From Basidiobolus ranarum (lineage: Eukaryota > Basidiobolomycota > Basidiobolomycetes > Basidiobolales), in assembly GCA_040143965.1 (NCBI GenBank), contig JASJQH010000099.1, positions 1 to 30,479 of the forward strand: 30,479 nucleotides of DNA, read 5' to 3'. This document shows, one piece after another, positions 29,501 to 30,479 of the stretch; position 1 is the first letter of the stretch, and every line of letters starts with the position of its first letter. The position numbers and the translations under genes are program-made. The notes under the pieces were generated by a model. It was not told the DNA's origin, ran no database searches, and was given only the letters and a program-made list of their open reading frames with translations.

Positions 29501-29969
29501 AGCACACTATCGTTAGCTCAATGAATAAAGCTGGAAGTGAGACCATTCAGAAAATATTATGCGTTAAATATGGGAGGTGCAGGTTAGCTTACTTATTTGT
29601 ATGTTGCATACCTGATTTCCCCTCATATACTGCAGTACTGAATACTATAAGTAACCGGAGCATCTCTTATGGCGAGGTTTCACGCCGAAAAGTCAAAAAA
29701 TACCGAAAGTCTATTCTTGGTTTTTGATCTAACCAATTCCATTGGGGTATTCATTCACAAACATTTCGAACCAACACTCTGTTGCTCGCATTGCTTGCAT
29801 TAACTACTGGATCTATCTTATTCCAAGTGTTCCTGCTTTCATCTTCAGACCAACTCTGATACATTTAAATCAAAGGGTATATTTTGCTTCAGATATCAGA
29901 TTACGTGAAAGAGATCCAATCTGTATTCTTTAAATATCTCGTATTGTCGGATAAAGCCTGTAGGAAAAA
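26586..29969. other. Long gene-poor region of 3.4 kb
   Basis: No gene with family resemblance is found. Two minus-strand segments could be exons of unrecognised genes: 26959-27060 with 27133-27207, and about 28937-29158. They are listed as findings, not genes. A 151-codon minus-strand frame at 28777-29232 overlaps the second and is the longest unexplained frame in the window. I see no transposon ends, tRNA or simple-sequence array. Confidence 0.4.
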
Positions 29970-30479
29970 ATGCCAGCACGTTCTTCGACCGAGATAACCT
30001 CTTCAACTCAAACCTCCATTAGTAAAGAGCCTGAACTCGTCTTATATATGGACGAGGAAGATTCTGATGAGGAAATTGATGATGAAGTAATTTTTTCCGA
30101 TTCCACCCCGAGAATCAGATTCACCTCTAAGCCAGCTGAAGCAAATTCCACGGAGAGAAGCCCCCCGACTATCAATATCACTCAAGAATCAGTTGCTGTC
30201 AACCTCGAGATACTTGGGAAATTTCTCCGAAGCAGTTACAATGATACTAAACCAAGGGTTACTACCCATCGAAAGAATTCAAGTCAAGATGAATTCATTA
30301 AGGTATATTCTGGATCTTAAAGTTTAATCTATGGCGCAACTTTAACTAAATCATACACAGCTAGCCACACAAACCCAGTATGATCCTCGGTTCAATTTCT
30401 TTTCACAGGATACGGGCTTGTTGAGAGGCGAGACTCTGCCAGATTTGGGCTCCGAAAAGAGACCTTTAAATGAACTGCT
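29970..30479 (+). CDS. Unrecognised acidic, low-complexity protein (5' end only)
   Basis: Exon 1 (29970-30302, 111 codons) ends at a donor GTATATTC. After a roughly 106-nt intron with a strong TTTCTTTTCACAG acceptor, exon 2 starts at 30409 in phase and runs off the window. The visible 134 residues are mostly disordered. A Ser/Thr-rich start (MPARSSTEITSSTQ) is followed by an acidic stretch (MDEEDSDEEIDDEVIFSD, residues about 28-45), then Ser/Thr/Pro-rich sequence with possible phosphorylation sites (TERSPPT, KNSSQDEF). No signal peptide or domain is visible. The functional part, if any, must lie beyond the right edge, so I give no function. The start is the first ATG, after a short A-rich run. 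Confidence 0.65.

Overview
The window looks like nuclear DNA of a fungus, probably an early-diverging (zygomycete-grade, Mucoromycota-like) lineage. It is AT-rich, introns are short (about 50-110 nt, GT-AG), genes lie on both strands without operons, and the gene set is eukaryotic: SR-protein kinase, 60S ribosomal protein L9, fungal-type anoctamin, carboxypeptidase Q-like M28 peptidase, arginase, ARL1 GTPase and sphingolipid delta-4 desaturase. The phylum is an inference from gene content and cannot be fixed by reading alone.

Layout: SRPK-type kinase (-, 997-3342); RPL9 (+, 5804-6373) with a probable 5' UTR intron; anoctamin/TMEM16 (+, 7243-9609); secreted M28 carboxypeptidase (+, 10923-12698); an SPX-ACT-ACT-SerB fusion (+, 14125-16259) convergent with arginase (-, 16831-17893); ARL1 (+, 20496-21639); an unrecognised 227-residue protein (-, 22811-23638); dihydroceramide/sphingolipid delta-4 desaturase (-, 25305-26466); and the 5' end of an unrecognised acidic protein running off the right edge (+, 29970 on). 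Exon joins for the complete multi-exon genes were placed by hand so that splice phases agree and family motifs read through. Gaps between genes are long (0.6-3.4 kb) and hold no recognisable transposon, tRNA, rRNA or CRISPR array.

The most notable object is the gene at 14125-16259. A complete SPX domain, the sensor of inositol pyrophosphates and phosphate status, is fused in one exon to a bacterial-style phosphoserine phosphatase carrying two ACT domains. The residues expected to bind inositol pyrophosphate and the HAD catalytic residues are all present. This suggests that the last step of serine synthesis, which releases phosphate, is wired to phosphate signalling. Other points of interest are a tandem duplication in the SRPK spacer, a set of AACCCTAA (TTAGGG-type) boxes partly clustered upstream of RPL9, microexons in ARL1, and an anoctamin with all six calcium ligands. 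The genes are otherwise unrelated housekeeping functions and do not form a pathway cluster.
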